DNA of 64,000 bases from Sphingomonas echinoides ATCC 14820 (GCF_000241465.1 NZ_JH584235.1:1379792-1443791), one strand, 5' to 3'; positions 36,078 to 46,131 are shown, counted from the first letter of the stretch. The notes: generated by a model not told the origin, from the sequence alone. Translations and numbers: made by a program.

Positions 36078-36353
36078 TCAGGCTTTATGCGCGTAAAGCG
36101 AGCACCAGCCCGATGGCGCGATATCGCCTGCGACCAGCTTGCACCCCTTGGGAGCCTGCCATTGCAGGCACGTATCGCAACGCGCCTTGCCCTTGGGCTG
36201 CGGCTGATAATGCACGGCCTTTTGCGGCAGCTTGGTCGCAGCAGCCGCCGGCGCAGTGGCGACAGCGCCCACCAGCAACGCCCCACCACCGGCCGCGGCA
36301 AGCGACAGGAGCCGACGGCGCGACAGATCGACGGATTTCGGATCGGTGGACAT
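36078..36353 (-). CDS. High-potential iron-sulfur protein (HiPIP)
   Basis: A protein of 91 aa from ATG 36353, with AGGAG five bases upstream. It starts with a twin-arginine signal (S-R-R-R-L-L-S-L, residues 11-18) and hydrophobic A/G-rich core. The mature part holds the four cluster Cys: Cys59, Cys62, Cys71, Cys84, in the HiPIP order C-x2-C...C...W-C-x-L-Y. HiPIPs carry a periplasmic [4Fe-4S] cluster of high potential and shuttle electrons in respiration. No partner gene is adjacent. A 298-bp gap to the divergent TPR gene presumably holds both promoters, but no clear motif is seen in it. Confidence 0.93.
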   Translation of the reverse strand: MSTDPKSVDLSRRRLLSLAAAGGGALLVGAVATAPAAAATKLPQKAVHYQPQPKGKARCDTCLQWQAPKGCKLVAGDIAPSGWCSLYAHKA

Positions 36354-36651
36354 AACTGCTCCTGTGGTGCTGGTTGCTTGGCGGCGAGAACCGCCGCCGT
36401 CGCGAGTGCAGCGCGACGGCGACGCGCCCCCGCACGCGCTATGCGCCCGGCTGCGAACGGAGCGAAAGCTGCGGAAGTTACGTAGTTGAACCCGGCGCAA
36501 CGGATGCTGCCGCAAGAAACCGGTATTGCCCCCTCCGCACCGCGTCCGGCAATGGCACCGGCTGGCAAGCAAGCCTTTACAACAAAACGCTTTGCCACAG
36601 ATTTGGTGCTGCTACGGTTAGCGTGTAGCCGGGCGGATTGGCGGGGGCATC

Positions 36652-38592
36652 ATGCGGAAATACGAAATAGCTGCTCTGTTTTGCGGCGTAACCGCAGTGT
36701 GGCTCTCGCCCGCACTCGCTCAGCAAGCAGTGCAGACGCCGCAAGCGCTTTTCAACGCAGCGCAGGCCGCCTCCGAGCAAGGCGACTGGCCCAATGCGGT
36801 CACAGGCTTCCGCGCAGCGCTGGCGGCGGTCAAGCCAACCGCGCGGTCGGCCCCCGTCATCCACTCGCGCCTCGCCAATGCGCTGCAGCAAACCCGCAAT
36901 TTGGCGGCGGCCGAACAGGAAGCGACGCTTTCGGTCCGTGGCTTTGCCGCGCAAAATGTGGTGAAGGACGACGATCTGTCCTTTGCGTATTTTCTGTTGG
37001 GAAACATCCATCGCGGTGGCCCCGACAACGAGCATGCGATCGCCGAATATCAGCAAGCGCTGGCCTCCGCAGTCGATACCACCTCCGCCGCCTTGATGCC
37101 GCTGCGCTACGGCTTGGCGCTGGCCACCATCACGGCAAAGCCCGATCTTACCGCCAGTGCAATCGACGCGATTCTGGCGGACCAAACCTATCTGAAGACG
37201 CTGCCGAAAACCGATCAAGCCGATCTTTACAGCTTGCGCAGCTTGGCGGATCTCAATCGCGGGCAGGCCAAGGCGGCGGCAGGCTATATCGAAAAGGCGC
37301 TCGACCTTACGGGGCGCACGACGACCAAGGTGACGCTCCGGCAAGTTCGCGTTCGTGGCAACGCGGCGTTGGTCTATTCGCGGCTGGGCAATCAGGAGAA
37401 CGTCCGTCAATATCTGACCTATTCCGGTGCGGGGCATGTCCCGGATTCTGACTGGCTGTTGGCGGCCGAAAAGAAGCTACCCGTATGCGACGATCAGGTT
37501 GGCCCCACGGATTTTGCCGTCGTCGAATTTTCGATCGGGGATGACGGGCAAGCCATCGGGGCAAATGCGGTGTACGCAAGCCGCCCCGGACCCGTTGGTG
37601 CCGTGTTCGCCACCGCCGTTAAGGGCTGGCGATGGCAGCCGGAGGTTCTGGCCAAACTCAATGCATTTTGGCGCAGCTCGATCCGCGTCGAGGTGCGCTG
37701 CGTCAAGCAGCCCCCATTGCTTGATCTCAGCGATTCCTTCCGCGATGCGACCGCTGCCTGGCTGACCAAAGCCGGCTATGATCCGAGCTTGTCGAAGTCG
37801 GCCTTCAACCCGACTGCTGCTGCCGCCGGAACATTGCCCGCCATGCTGGCGGCGTTCTGGAAAGCGAATGGCGATCGCGCGGCAGCGGCGAGCAAGCTCG
37901 ATGCCGCCTTGGTCTCGGCGAAAGCACCGATCGAGGTGCGCGGATTTTTTCTCTTCGTGGCCGCCGCCCCGCAACACGGGGAGTCCAGGCGCGCCTACGC
38001 GCTCGCCCATGCCCGCAATTTGACCGCCGCGCTGCAGACGCTCGACCATCAGGTTGGTGCCGAGCGGGTGCAGGCGTGGCTGCAAACCGAAATTGCTCTC
38101 GCTCTCGAAACCGGGAACGCCCTGCCGGCCGCGCGAACGACGCTGCAAAGGGTAGTGGCGACACCGACAACGGCGCTTGGCGGGGACGATCCGATCCGCA
38201 GCATAGCCGTTCTACATCTGGCGCTGATCGACAAGCGCTCGGGCAACGCCGCCCTTGCCGACCAGCGAATCAAGGACGCCGGGATCGATGCCGAACAATG
38301 TTCGCTGCTCGACGTGCGCCCGGTGCCGCGCAACACCGACATTTCCAGTTCCGCCTTTCCGACTGAAGCGATGCGGTGGCATTTCGAGGGCAATGTGCGC
38401 GAGGCCTTCGACATCGGCCCTGACGGGCGGGTCGAGAACGTCCGCACGGTTTTGTCCTATCCGCCCTTCGTGTTCGGCTCGGCGACCGAAAAAGCCGTCG
38501 CCCAATTCCGCTACCTGCCGCCGACGCTCGACAACAAGGTGCTGGGTTGCGTGGGGAAGACGGTCAACGTGAACTACCGTTTGCCGGAGTAG
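36652..38592 (+). CDS. Exported TPR protein with two TonB-C-like segments
   Basis: A protein of 646 aa with a signal peptide (residues 1-24, P-A-L-A-Q). Residues about 30-270 form TPR-like helical pairs. Two separate segments (about 285-350 and 565-640) resemble the TonB C-terminal fold: V-V-E-F-S-I-G-D-D-G...W-R-W-Q-P, and E-A-F-D-I-G-P-D-G-R-V...F-R-Y-L-P-P. Between them lies a second helical region with A-L-A-H-A-R type repeats. There are four paired Cys in the mature part. I do not know a named family; a periplasmic scaffold role is inferred. Confidence 0.7.
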   Translation: MRKYEIAALFCGVTAVWLSPALAQQAVQTPQALFNAAQAASEQGDWPNAVTGFRAALAAVKPTARSAPVIHSRLANALQQTRNLAAAEQEATLSVRGFAAQNVVKDDDLSFAYFLLGNIHRGGPDNEHAIAEYQQALASAVDTTSAALMPLRYGLALATITAKPDLTASAIDAILADQTYLKTLPKTDQADLYSLRSLADLNRGQAKAAAGYIEKALDLTGRTTTKVTLRQVRVRGNAALVYSRLGNQENVRQYLTYSGAGHVPDSDWLLAAEKKLPVCDDQVGPTDFAVVEFSIGDDGQAIGANAVYASRPGPVGAVFATAVKGWRWQPEVLAKLNAFWRSSIRVEVRCVKQPPLLDLSDSFRDATAAWLTKAGYDPSLSKSAFNPTAAAAGTLPAMLAAFWKANGDRAAAASKLDAALVSAKAPIEVRGFFLFVAAAPQHGESRRAYALAHARNLTAALQTLDHQVGAERVQAWLQTEIALALETGNALPAARTTLQRVVATPTTALGGDDPIRSIAVLHLALIDKRSGNAALADQRIKDAGIDAEQCSLLDVRPVPRNTDISSSAFPTEAMRWHFEGNVREAFDIGPDGRVENVRTVLSYPPFVFGSATEKAVAQFRYLPPTLDNKVLGCVGKTVNVNYRLPE

Positions 38593-38641
38593 GGGATCGA
38601 CTCACGACGCCGGTCCGGTCGCTAACGCTCAACAGCGGACC

Positions 38642-39007
38642 CTACGACGCTTCCTTATTGGTCGGGGCGACCAACGTGGCTATCTGACCGGCAGCGGCCG
38701 AAAGTAGAGCAGCGGGAAAGGCGAGTCCGACGAGAAAGAACAGACCAACGACCAAGAGCGGGCCGGTCCCCGAATTTAGCAGCATCACTGGAAGCTGCGC
38801 AAATATTATGATCACACCGGCGGACCATCCCCACAACCGCAGCCAGAAACCGCTTACGGCGGAAGCCGCTAAGGCGACGGGATACCATTTGGTCAAGAAG
38901 TCCGCGGCGTCCCAAGGCTCGTTGGCACCGGTCATGTCGCAGACCATTCGCCAGTAGAGCAACGCGAAGGCGGAAATTGTCACCAAAAGGACCGAGCGAA
39001 AGAGCAT
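38642..39007 (-). CDS. Small integral membrane protein of unknown function
   Basis: A protein of 121 aa with about four hydrophobic segments (residues 3-19, 43-60, 62-82, 85-112). A polar loop after the first contains M-T-G-A-N-E-P-W-D. No domain is recognised. It lies on the same strand as the TlpA-like gene, downstream of it, with 100 bp between. Confidence 0.6.
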   Translation of the reverse strand: MLFRSVLLVTISAFALLYWRMVCDMTGANEPWDAADFLTKWYPVALAASAVSGFWLRLWGWSAGVIIIFAQLPVMLLNSGTGPLLVVGLFFLVGLAFPAALLSAAAGQIATLVAPTNKEAS

Positions 39008-39107
39008 CTTGTCACCGTCTCACGCCGAAGCGGGCTTCACAAGTCTTCCTTGGCAGTCGAGCGGTTAGGTCCTCTTCCCACCAATCTCCGCCGTTTCCTT
39101 TATGGGT

Positions 39108-39617
39108 TCACTTTCCAAGGCCCGGTAGCGACGCGAACAAGGCGTCAATCTCCCCCGGCTTGAAAGCGCCGCCCTTGACCAGAACCAAACGGCCTTGTGC
39201 GTCGATGACGAACGTCGTCGGCACCGCGTTGTTGCGCGGTCGGTAGCCGCCAGAAACAGCCGTCGCGACGGGAATGCGCATCGCGGTGGCCTGTCGTGCC
39301 AGCATGTGCGGATCTGCGGGATGCTCCGCATTGATGGCGAACACCGCGACATGCTCGGGACCGTAGCGCAAAGCGGCAGCCTCAAGCTCCGCCAGTTCCC
39401 GCTTGCATGGCGCGCACCAGCTCGCCCAGAAATTCAGCACCACCACCTTGCCGCGCAGCGTGGCCGAACCCACCTGAGCGCCCGTCAGCAGCGTCAGCGT
39501 GAAGTCGGGTGCCAGGGCCGGCTCGCCCGCACTCGCCGTCGGCAAAGCGGCAAGCGCTGCCGCGCCCAGAATAATCCCAAGGGCACGGACGGATAGAGCA
39601 GGCTTGTCCATCTTCAT
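39108..39617 (-). CDS. TlpA-like thioredoxin-fold oxidoreductase
   Basis: A protein of 169 aa. The start is ATG 39617 (or 39611), just before a signal peptide or anchor (residues 10-30, A-S-A-G). Longer starts run into the typA terminator. The thioredoxin fold has the redox motif W-C-A-P-C (Cys68, Cys71) preceded by V-V-L-N-F-W-A-S, and the cis-Pro in V-P-T-T-F-V-I-D. It should reduce or exchange disulfides in the periplasm, as TlpA/ResA proteins do. Confidence 0.9.
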   Translation of the reverse strand: MKMDKPALSVRALGIILGAAALAALPTASAGEPALAPDFTLTLLTGAQVGSATLRGKVVVLNFWASWCAPCKRELAELEAAALRYGPEHVAVFAINAEHPADPHMLARQATAMRIPVATAVSGGYRPRNNAVPTTFVIDAQGRLVLVKGGAFKPGEIDALFASLPGLGK

Positions 39618-39638
39618 GCCGACCTGAAGCCCCCCAAC

Positions 39639-39667
39639 AAAAAGGCCGGACGCTTGCGCGCCCGGCC
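39639..39667 (-). terminator. Rho-independent terminator of typA
   Basis: A 10-bp minus-strand stem (39667-39658 with 39653-39644) with one wobble pair and a GCAA tetraloop is followed by TTTTT, 27 bases beyond the typA stop. Confidence 0.9.
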
Positions 39668-39693
39668 CCTTCGGTATCATGCTCTCGCGTCGC

Positions 39694-41535
39694 TTACGAC
39701 TGCTTCGCGCGGCTCGCCCGCTTGCGCTCGTTGGCATCGAGGAAGCGCTTGCGCAGTCGGATCGACTTTGGCGTCACTTCAACCATCTCGTCATCGTCGA
39801 TATAGGCGATCGCCTGCTCGAGCGTCGCGCGCTTCGGAGGCGACAGGCGGACCTGGTCGTCCTTGCCGCCGCTCGCGCGGAAGTTGGTCAGCGCCTTGGT
39901 CTTCATTGGGTTGACTTCGAGATCGTCGGGCTTGGCGCTCTCGCCGACGATCATGCCCTCATAGAGCGCCTCGCCATGACCGACGAACAGGATGCCGCGC
40001 TCTTCGAGCGGACCCAAAGCGTAGTTATTGGCTTCGCCGGCACCGTTCGAGATCAGCACGCCATTCTTGCGGCCTTCGATATTGCCCTTGTGCGGGCCGT
40101 ACTTCTCGAACAGCCGGTTCATGATGCCGGTGCCGCGCGTGTCCGACAGGAACTCGCCATGATAGCCGATCATCCCGCGCGACGGGGCCGAGAAGGTGAT
40201 GCGCGTCTTGCCGCCAACTGATGGCCGCATGTCGGTCATCTCGGCCTTGCGGATGTTCATCTTCTCGACGACCGTGCCCGAATATTCGTCGTCAACGTCG
40301 ATGATGACGGTTTCATACGGCTCGGTCTTGTTGCCATGCTCGTCTTCGCCGAACAGCACGCGCGGACGGCTGATGCCGAGCTCGAAGCCCTCGCGGCGCA
40401 TCGTCTCGATCAACACGCCGAGCTGAAGCTCGCCGCGGCCAGCGACTTCGAAGCTGTCCTTGTCGGCTGCTTCGGTCACCTTCACGGCGACGTTCGATTC
40501 GGCTTCGCGGAACAGGCGCTCGCGGATCATGCGGCTGGTCACCTTGGTGCCCTCGCGGCCCGCCATCGGCGAATCGTTGACGGCAAAGCGCATCGACAGC
40601 GTCGGCGGATCGATCGGCTGGGCGTGGAGCGGCTCGGTCACGCTGGTGTCGGCGATCGTGTCGGCGACGGTCGCGATGGAGAGGCCGGCCAGGCTGATGA
40701 TGTCGCCAGCCTTGGCTTCGTCGACCGGTACGCGATCGAGGCCGCGGAACGACATGATCTTCGACGCACGGCCGGTCTCGACGATCTTGCCGTCGTTATT
40801 GAGCGCGTGGATCGGCTGGTTGAGCTTGACCACGCCCGAATTGACGCGGCCGGTGAGAATGCGGCCCAGGAACGGATCGCGATCGAGCAGCGTGACGAGG
40901 AAGGTGAACGGCACGCCGGCGACTTCCACCTTGGGGGCGGGAACGTGGCTGACGATCGTCTCGAACATCGGGATCAGCGTGCCTTCGCGCGCGTTCATAT
41001 CGGTCGAGGCATAGCCGTTGCGGCCCGAGGCGTAGAGCACGGGGAAATCGAGCTGCTCGTCATTCGCGTCCAGCGACACGAACAGGTCGAACACTTCGTC
41101 GAGCACTTCCTGGATGCGCGCGTCGTTGCGGTCGACCTTGTTGACGACGACGATCGGCTTCAGGCCCAGCGCCAGCGCCTTGCCGGTGACGAACTTGGTC
41201 TGCGGCATCGCGCCTTCCGACGAATCGACCAGCAGGACGACGCCGTCGACCATCGACAGGATGCGCTCCACTTCACCGCCGAAATCGGCGTGGCCGGGCG
41301 TGTCGACGATGTTGATGCGGATGCTCTCGGATTCACCCGGCGGGGTCCAGTCGACCGAGGTCGGCTTGGCGAGAATGGTGATGCCACGCTCTTTTTCGAG
41401 ATCGTTCGAATCCATCGCGCGCTCTTCGACGCGCTGGTTGTCGCGGAAAGTGCCGGACTGGCGGAAGAGCTGATCGACCAGAGTTGTCTTACCATGATCG
41501 ACGTGTGCGATGATGGCCACGTTGCGGAGGCTCAT
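39694..41535 (-). CDS. typA: Translational GTPase TypA/BipA
   Basis: A protein of 613 aa from ATG 41535, the normal size; the longer frame to 41739 enters the next gene. GTPase motifs are complete: A-H-V-D-H-G-K-T (G1), E-R-G-I-T-I (G2), D-T-P-G-H-A-D-F (G3), V-V-N-K-V-D (G4). EF-G-like domains II, III and V and the TypA-specific C-terminal domain follow. It binds ribosomes under stress and in 50S assembly. A strong terminator ends it. Confidence 0.97.
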   Translation of the reverse strand: MSLRNVAIIAHVDHGKTTLVDQLFRQSGTFRDNQRVEERAMDSNDLEKERGITILAKPTSVDWTPPGESESIRINIVDTPGHADFGGEVERILSMVDGVVLLVDSSEGAMPQTKFVTGKALALGLKPIVVVNKVDRNDARIQEVLDEVFDLFVSLDANDEQLDFPVLYASGRNGYASTDMNAREGTLIPMFETIVSHVPAPKVEVAGVPFTFLVTLLDRDPFLGRILTGRVNSGVVKLNQPIHALNNDGKIVETGRASKIMSFRGLDRVPVDEAKAGDIISLAGLSIATVADTIADTSVTEPLHAQPIDPPTLSMRFAVNDSPMAGREGTKVTSRMIRERLFREAESNVAVKVTEAADKDSFEVAGRGELQLGVLIETMRREGFELGISRPRVLFGEDEHGNKTEPYETVIIDVDDEYSGTVVEKMNIRKAEMTDMRPSVGGKTRITFSAPSRGMIGYHGEFLSDTRGTGIMNRLFEKYGPHKGNIEGRKNGVLISNGAGEANNYALGPLEERGILFVGHGEALYEGMIVGESAKPDDLEVNPMKTKALTNFRASGGKDDQVRLSPPKRATLEQAIAYIDDDEMVEVTPKSIRLRKRFLDANERKRASRAKQS

Positions 41536-41601
41536 GTCTGTCTCGTTACAAAATCGGGAAAAGGATCGCGTGCCCCTAGCCGAAACGGTGCGGTGCAACA
41601 A

Positions 41602-41630
41602 GGCCGGGCAGCACACAGTGCTACCCGGCC
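41602..41630 (-). terminator. Probable terminator of the second TonB receptor
   Basis: Minus-strand 13-bp stem with one mismatch (41630-41618 with 41614-41602), three-base loop and a following TTGTT, 33 bases after the receptor stop. The T-tract is interrupted, so strength is uncertain. Confidence 0.65.
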
Positions 41631-41662
41631 CTTCACGATCAGGGTTGAACGCCTCGCGGCGA

Positions 41663-44032
41663 TCAGAACTTGCCGCTGACTTCCACGCCGTAAACGCGCG
41701 GTTCGCCACGGATATAGGTTGGAATACCGAAGCCGCCACCGGTGTTGCCGGCGTCGATCAGATATTTGCGGTCGAGCGCATTGCGCGCGAAACCGCCGAT
41801 CTGGTAGCGCCCGCCCGCCAGTTCGACGCCCGCCCGGACGTTGACCAGCGCATAAGCGCCCTGGCTGATCGGCTCGGAATTGGGCAGCTCGAAATATTCC
41901 TTGCTCTGATAGGTCGCCGATGGCGTGGCGTAGAAGGTCATGTTTCGGGCCGGTACGCGCAAGGTTGCGCCGCCCGAAGCGCTATATTTCGGCTGCAGGC
42001 GGAACTGCGCGCCCGAATAGACGCCATAAGCCGGGTTGTTGGCGATCTTGCCATCGACATAGGCGAAGTTGCCGAACAGCTGCAGCAGCGAGTTGACCCG
42101 CCAATTGCCCTCCAGCTCGACGCCGGGGTTCTGCGCCTTGCCCGCGCTTTGCGTGGTGGTCTTGCCCGCGCCGTCGGTGACGGTCACCTGGAAACCGTTA
42201 TAATCCTGGTAGAACACGCCGAGCGACCCGCTGAACGCGCCGATCTTGGCCTTGATACCGCCCTCATAATTCCACACGACTTCATCGGGCACGACCTGCA
42301 GGCTGGGCACCGCCACGCCGCCCGAAGTCGCCGCCGACAATTGCACCACCGGCGAGCGGCGGCCTTTGCTGATCGTGGCATACAGGTTGATGCCATCGGT
42401 CAAGCGATACAGCGCGTTGAAGCGCGGCAGGATCGCCGAGAAGCTGCGCTGCGCGGTGAACTTGACGCCGCCCGTGCTGACCGTCGGCAATAACGGCACG
42501 CCGGCAAGCACCGAATTGGGCTGCACCGAGCTGTAGCCCGACTTGCGCTTCTCGATCAGAATGCGCGCACCGGCGGTCAGTTCGAGCCGCGGCGTCGGCA
42601 GCCAGGTGCCGTCGGCGAAGACCGAATAGGTGTCGTTGGTGCCGTAATTGGTGAAGACCGAGGAATAGGGAATCGCGGTCGCGGCACCGCGCGTCAGCAG
42701 CGCGGTCGCCCCCGCTGCGGCAACGGTGCCGTTGGGCAGGACGCAGCCCGGGCCGCTCGGGATACCGGCCGCGAGCAAGGCAGCGCGGGTCGCGGCGGGC
42801 AAGGCACCGGCGCAGGTCAGATAGGTCCCTTCTTCGGTGGAGAAGGGCACGCGCTGAAGATTGTTTTCGAAGAACGCGTTCCAGCCGAACGACGCGCGGT
42901 AGGTGGTGCCGGTGAAGTTGAAGCGGCCTTCATGGCTATATTGGTCGCCGCGCGCGTCCTCGGCAAATTCCAGATACCAGGCCGGGCCGCCATCGGCGTC
43001 GAACACTTCGTTGCTGTTGAACTTGCGATAGCCGTTGACGGTGGTGAAGCTGACCCCGGGGGCCAGTTCCGCCGTCAGCGTGAAGTTGGCATCATAGACG
43101 TCGCGCTTCAGGCCGAGCTTGGAGCCACCCAGCACTTGCGCGCTATAGGGCGAGCCCGACAGTTCGGCATAGCTATAGTCGCCGCCATTGCCGCCCGTCG
43201 GCGCTTGCGCGCGCGAGCGGAAGGCCGTGCCGGGGTTGCGCTGGCCGTCATAGGTCAACACCAGCGTGGCGGTGAGCGCATCGGTCGGTGCCCAGCGCAA
43301 CGAACCGCGCAGGCCGCGCTGATCCTGACCGTTGAGATCGTCCTGCTTGGTCTTGCCCTGATTCTGGTTGGGCACATTGGGATCGCCGGCGATGTTGCGG
43401 ACGAAGCCATCATGATATTTGTAGGCGAAGGCGAGGCGCGCCGCGAGCGTGTCGTTGCCGACATTGACGAAGCCCGACACCTGCCCGCGATTGTAATTGC
43501 CGTAGGATGCGATGATTCCGGCGGAGGTTCCGGCCTTGGGCCGGGCCGAGATGATGTTCACCGCGCCAACTGCGGATGCGGTGCCGAACAGCGTCGCCTG
43601 CGGCCCCTTCACGACTTCAATACGCTCAAGATCGAACAGATCCTGATACGCGCCACGCGTGCGAGAGATGTCGACGCCGTTATAGTACAGCGAAACGCGC
43701 GCGCCCTGCTGCGCCGAGCCGCTATCCGAAGTGATGCCACGGATCACGAAGCCGGGGTTGTTGTCGCTTTGCTCCTGAATGCGCAGGCCGGGAACGTACA
43801 TCGCCACTTCGGCGAGCGAGTTGACCCCCAGCGTTTGCATCTGTGCGCCGGTCAGCGCCGACACCGTGATCGGTACGTCCTGCAGCTTCTGCTCACGCTT
43901 CTGCGCGGTGACGATGATGTCGCCGCCCTGCGCCTCGGGCGTCTCTGCTGCGGTGGCCGACTGGGCGAGCGCCGCCGTCGACGAGCAACCGAGAAGGACG
44001 CCCGCAAAAGCGAGCGAGAAGGAACGACGCAT
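41663..44032 (-). CDS. TonB-dependent outer membrane receptor
   Basis: A protein of 789 aa with a signal peptide (residues 1-23, A-A-L-A-Q). A TonB-box-like D-I-I-V-T-A-Q-K-R-E is near residue 40. The plug has V-P-I-T-V-S-A-L, Y-V-P-G-L-R-I-Q, and V-V-K-G-P-Q-A-T-L-F-G-T. The barrel ends in Phe (V-S-G-K-F). The plug type is that of the large sphingomonad iron-complex/xenobiotic-outer-membrane group; the ligand is unknown. It is divergent from the TelA operon over a 171-bp region with repeats, and typA lies downstream. Confidence 0.92.
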   Translation of the reverse strand: MRRSFSLAFAGVLLGCSSTAALAQSATAAETPEAQGGDIIVTAQKREQKLQDVPITVSALTGAQMQTLGVNSLAEVAMYVPGLRIQEQSDNNPGFVIRGITSDSGSAQQGARVSLYYNGVDISRTRGAYQDLFDLERIEVVKGPQATLFGTASAVGAVNIISARPKAGTSAGIIASYGNYNRGQVSGFVNVGNDTLAARLAFAYKYHDGFVRNIAGDPNVPNQNQGKTKQDDLNGQDQRGLRGSLRWAPTDALTATLVLTYDGQRNPGTAFRSRAQAPTGGNGGDYSYAELSGSPYSAQVLGGSKLGLKRDVYDANFTLTAELAPGVSFTTVNGYRKFNSNEVFDADGGPAWYLEFAEDARGDQYSHEGRFNFTGTTYRASFGWNAFFENNLQRVPFSTEEGTYLTCAGALPAATRAALLAAGIPSGPGCVLPNGTVAAAGATALLTRGAATAIPYSSVFTNYGTNDTYSVFADGTWLPTPRLELTAGARILIEKRKSGYSSVQPNSVLAGVPLLPTVSTGGVKFTAQRSFSAILPRFNALYRLTDGINLYATISKGRRSPVVQLSAATSGGVAVPSLQVVPDEVVWNYEGGIKAKIGAFSGSLGVFYQDYNGFQVTVTDGAGKTTTQSAGKAQNPGVELEGNWRVNSLLQLFGNFAYVDGKIANNPAYGVYSGAQFRLQPKYSASGGATLRVPARNMTFYATPSATYQSKEYFELPNSEPISQGAYALVNVRAGVELAGGRYQIGGFARNALDRKYLIDAGNTGGGFGIPTYIRGEPRVYGVEVSGKF

Positions 44033-44102
44033 CGATAACCCCTTTTGTTTTACGAAATTTGTTGCGGTGCGGTATCGAGCCTGAGCGTCGGATTCGGGTC
44101 TT

Positions 44103-44149
44103 TTCCGTGACGCTTCCGTGACAATAGTGTATTATAAAAACGATACACT
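44103..44149. promoter_or_regulatory. Repeat-rich control region between TonB receptor and TelA genes
   Basis: TTCCGTGAC occurs twice in direct orientation, at 44103-44111 and 44114-44122, one helical turn apart. Immediately after, AGTGTAT (44126-44132) and ATACACT (44143-44149) form an inverted repeat around a 10-bp AT-rich spacer. Both look like protein-binding sites in a divergent promoter region. Confidence 0.5.
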
Positions 44150-44203
44150 TGAACCGCGCGACGATCCGTTTCATTTAAGGGCATCCCCGGCTGGAGTGAC
44201 GAC

Positions 44204-45403
44204 ATGGCGACCGCTGCCGATAGCGAAACGACCCCCCTGGTACTGACCCCGCCTGACCCCGTGGCGGTGCTCGCGCCCGAAAAGGCGGTGGGGCTGGTCC
44301 CGGTCGAAGATGGCGTGCGCACCAAACTGCAAGCCAAAGTCGCCGATTTCGTCGATGATCTCGTCGCGCAGGATGTGAACTCGCCCGAATTCGGCAAGCG
44401 CGTCGATGCCATTTCGGCGATGGGGCAAAAAGAAATCCGCGCCGCCGCCGATCAGTCGAACCGCTTTCTCGATCGTCCGGTCAAGGCAATGGACGGCGAA
44501 ACCGGGATCGGCGCGGACCTCACCGAACTGCGCCGCACGATCGAAAAGCTCGATCCTTCGGTCAACGGCAAGCTGATCTCAGGGCGCGGCTTGCTGAGCA
44601 AGGTCTTTGGTGGCGGCATCAACACCTATTTCGACAAATACCGCTCTTCGCAGTCGCACATCTCGGCGATCCTCAAGACGCTTGCGCGCGGCAAGGAGGA
44701 GCTGTTGATGGACAATGCCGCGATCGACACCGAACGCGCCAATCTGTGGACCGCGATGGGGCGGCTCGAACAGATGATCGTGCTCTCCAAGGAAATGGAC
44801 GCGCGGCTGGAAGAGAAAGCGGGCGACCTCGACCATAGCGATCCGGCCAAGGCCAAGGCGATCCGCGAAAGCGCGCTCTTCTATGTCCGCCAGCGCACGC
44901 AGGATCTGCTCACGCAAATGGCGGTGACGGTGCAGGGCTATCTCGCGCTCGATCTGGTCAAGAAGAACAATGTCGAGTTGGTGAAGGGCGTCGATCGCGC
45001 CTCCACCACCACCGTCTCCGCGCTGCGCACGGCAGTCACGGTGGCGCAGGCGCTCGCCAACCAGAAACTGGTGCTCGACCAGATCACCGCGCTCAACACC
45101 ACCACCGCCAACATCATCGATGCGACCGGCAAGCTGCTAAAGTCGCAGACCGCGACCATCCACGAACAGGCCGCCGCCTCGACCATCCCGGTCGAAACGC
45201 TGCAGCGCGCTTTCCAGAACATCTATGACACGATGGACGCGATCGACAGCTTCAAGCTGAAGGCGCTCGATTCGATGAAGGCGACGGTCGGCACGCTCTC
45301 GAACGAAGTCGAAAAGTCGAAGGGCTATATCGCCCGCGCCGAGGGTGCCGCGCAGAACCGTCTGTCCGGCCCCGACGCAACCTTCAAGCTGGAAGCGGAG
45401 TAA
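44204..45403 (+). CDS. TelA-family (toxic anion resistance) protein
   Basis: A protein of 399 aa, soluble and strongly helical. TelA motifs seen: L-Q-A-K-V-A-D-F-V-D-D-L, I-R-A-A-A-D-Q-S-N-R-F-L-D-R-P, and the central K-Y-R-S-S-Q-S-H-I-S-A-I-L. TelA was linked to tellurite resistance and to cell-envelope or antimicrobial stress, but the mechanism is unclear. No tellurite genes of the terBCD type are nearby. The start ATG 44204 has GGAG eight bases upstream, and the next gene begins five bases after its stop. Confidence 0.88.
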   Translation: MATAADSETTPLVLTPPDPVAVLAPEKAVGLVPVEDGVRTKLQAKVADFVDDLVAQDVNSPEFGKRVDAISAMGQKEIRAAADQSNRFLDRPVKAMDGETGIGADLTELRRTIEKLDPSVNGKLISGRGLLSKVFGGGINTYFDKYRSSQSHISAILKTLARGKEELLMDNAAIDTERANLWTAMGRLEQMIVLSKEMDARLEEKAGDLDHSDPAKAKAIRESALFYVRQRTQDLLTQMAVTVQGYLALDLVKKNNVELVKGVDRASTTTVSALRTAVTVAQALANQKLVLDQITALNTTTANIIDATGKLLKSQTATIHEQAAASTIPVETLQRAFQNIYDTMDAIDSFKLKALDSMKATVGTLSNEVEKSKGYIARAEGAAQNRLSGPDATFKLEAE

Positions 45404-45408
45404 CCCCC

Positions 45409-46107
45409 GTGACCGATGTCGATCGCCAGATCGCGCGCGCCGGCGAATTGCTCGAGCGCACCCGCGCCGGTCGCGAGGCGCTGGTCAAGCGGCGGCGGCA
45501 AGGCACCGCCATCACCAGGCGTCTCACCCTGGTGGCGGGCGCGGATCTGGCGATTGTGGTGGCGGCGATCGCGATCGGCTGGTTCGTCCCGCTCGGCATG
45601 GGCGGCGCGCTGCTGGTCGGCGCGGTGCTGGTGGCGGTCACGCTGTTCCTGCTGTTCGCGACGCTGACGCCTGCGGTGCGCGCCGAGCAACTGACGCAAG
45701 TGCCGCTGAAAGCGCTGCCGCTGATGACCGAGCAATGGCTCGATACCCAGCGCAAGCTCCTGCCAGCCCCGGCGCAGACGCTGGTCGATGGCATCGGCGT
45801 AAAGCTGGAAACGCTGTCGCCGCAACTCGCCACGCTCGACGAACGCGAACCCGTCGCTGCCGAAGTGCGCAAGCTGATCGGCGAGCAATTGCCCGAACTG
45901 CTCAAAGGCTATGCCAAGGTCCCCCCGCCCCTGCGCGGCGTCGCGCGCAACGGCAAAAGCCCCGACGCGCAACTGGCAGACGCGCTGAAGCTGATCGATG
46001 ACGAGATTGGCGAAATGTCGGCACAGATCGCCCAAGGGGATTTGGACTCGCTCGAAACGCGCGGGCGCTTCCTGGAGATCAAATATCGCGATGACGGCGC
46101 GGTATAG
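45409..46107 (+). CDS. Membrane protein coupled to TelA, XpaC-like
   Basis: A protein of 232 aa starting with GTG five bases after the telA-like stop. A charged N-terminal helix precedes two membrane helices (about residues 40-82). The cytoplasmic C-terminal region is helical and ends in a segment with R-G-R-F-L-E-I-K-Y-R-D-D. In many bacteria telA genes pair with xpaC (5-bromo-4-chloroindolyl phosphate hydrolysis protein), which has this topology. The likeness here rests on context and topology, not on a sure sequence match. Confidence 0.6.
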   Translation: MTDVDRQIARAGELLERTRAGREALVKRRRQGTAITRRLTLVAGADLAIVVAAIAIGWFVPLGMGGALLVGAVLVAVTLFLLFATLTPAVRAEQLTQVPLKALPLMTEQWLDTQRKLLPAPAQTLVDGIGVKLETLSPQLATLDEREPVAAEVRKLIGEQLPELLKGYAKVPPPLRGVARNGKSPDAQLADALKLIDDEIGEMSAQIAQGDLDSLETRGRFLEIKYRDDGAV

Positions 46108-46131
46108 CCGCCTTGAGAAGCGGCGCTGCGC

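Noticed and set aside
40336..41679. A 447-codon plus-strand open frame
   Set aside because: Antisense to typA, which has complete GTPase motifs.
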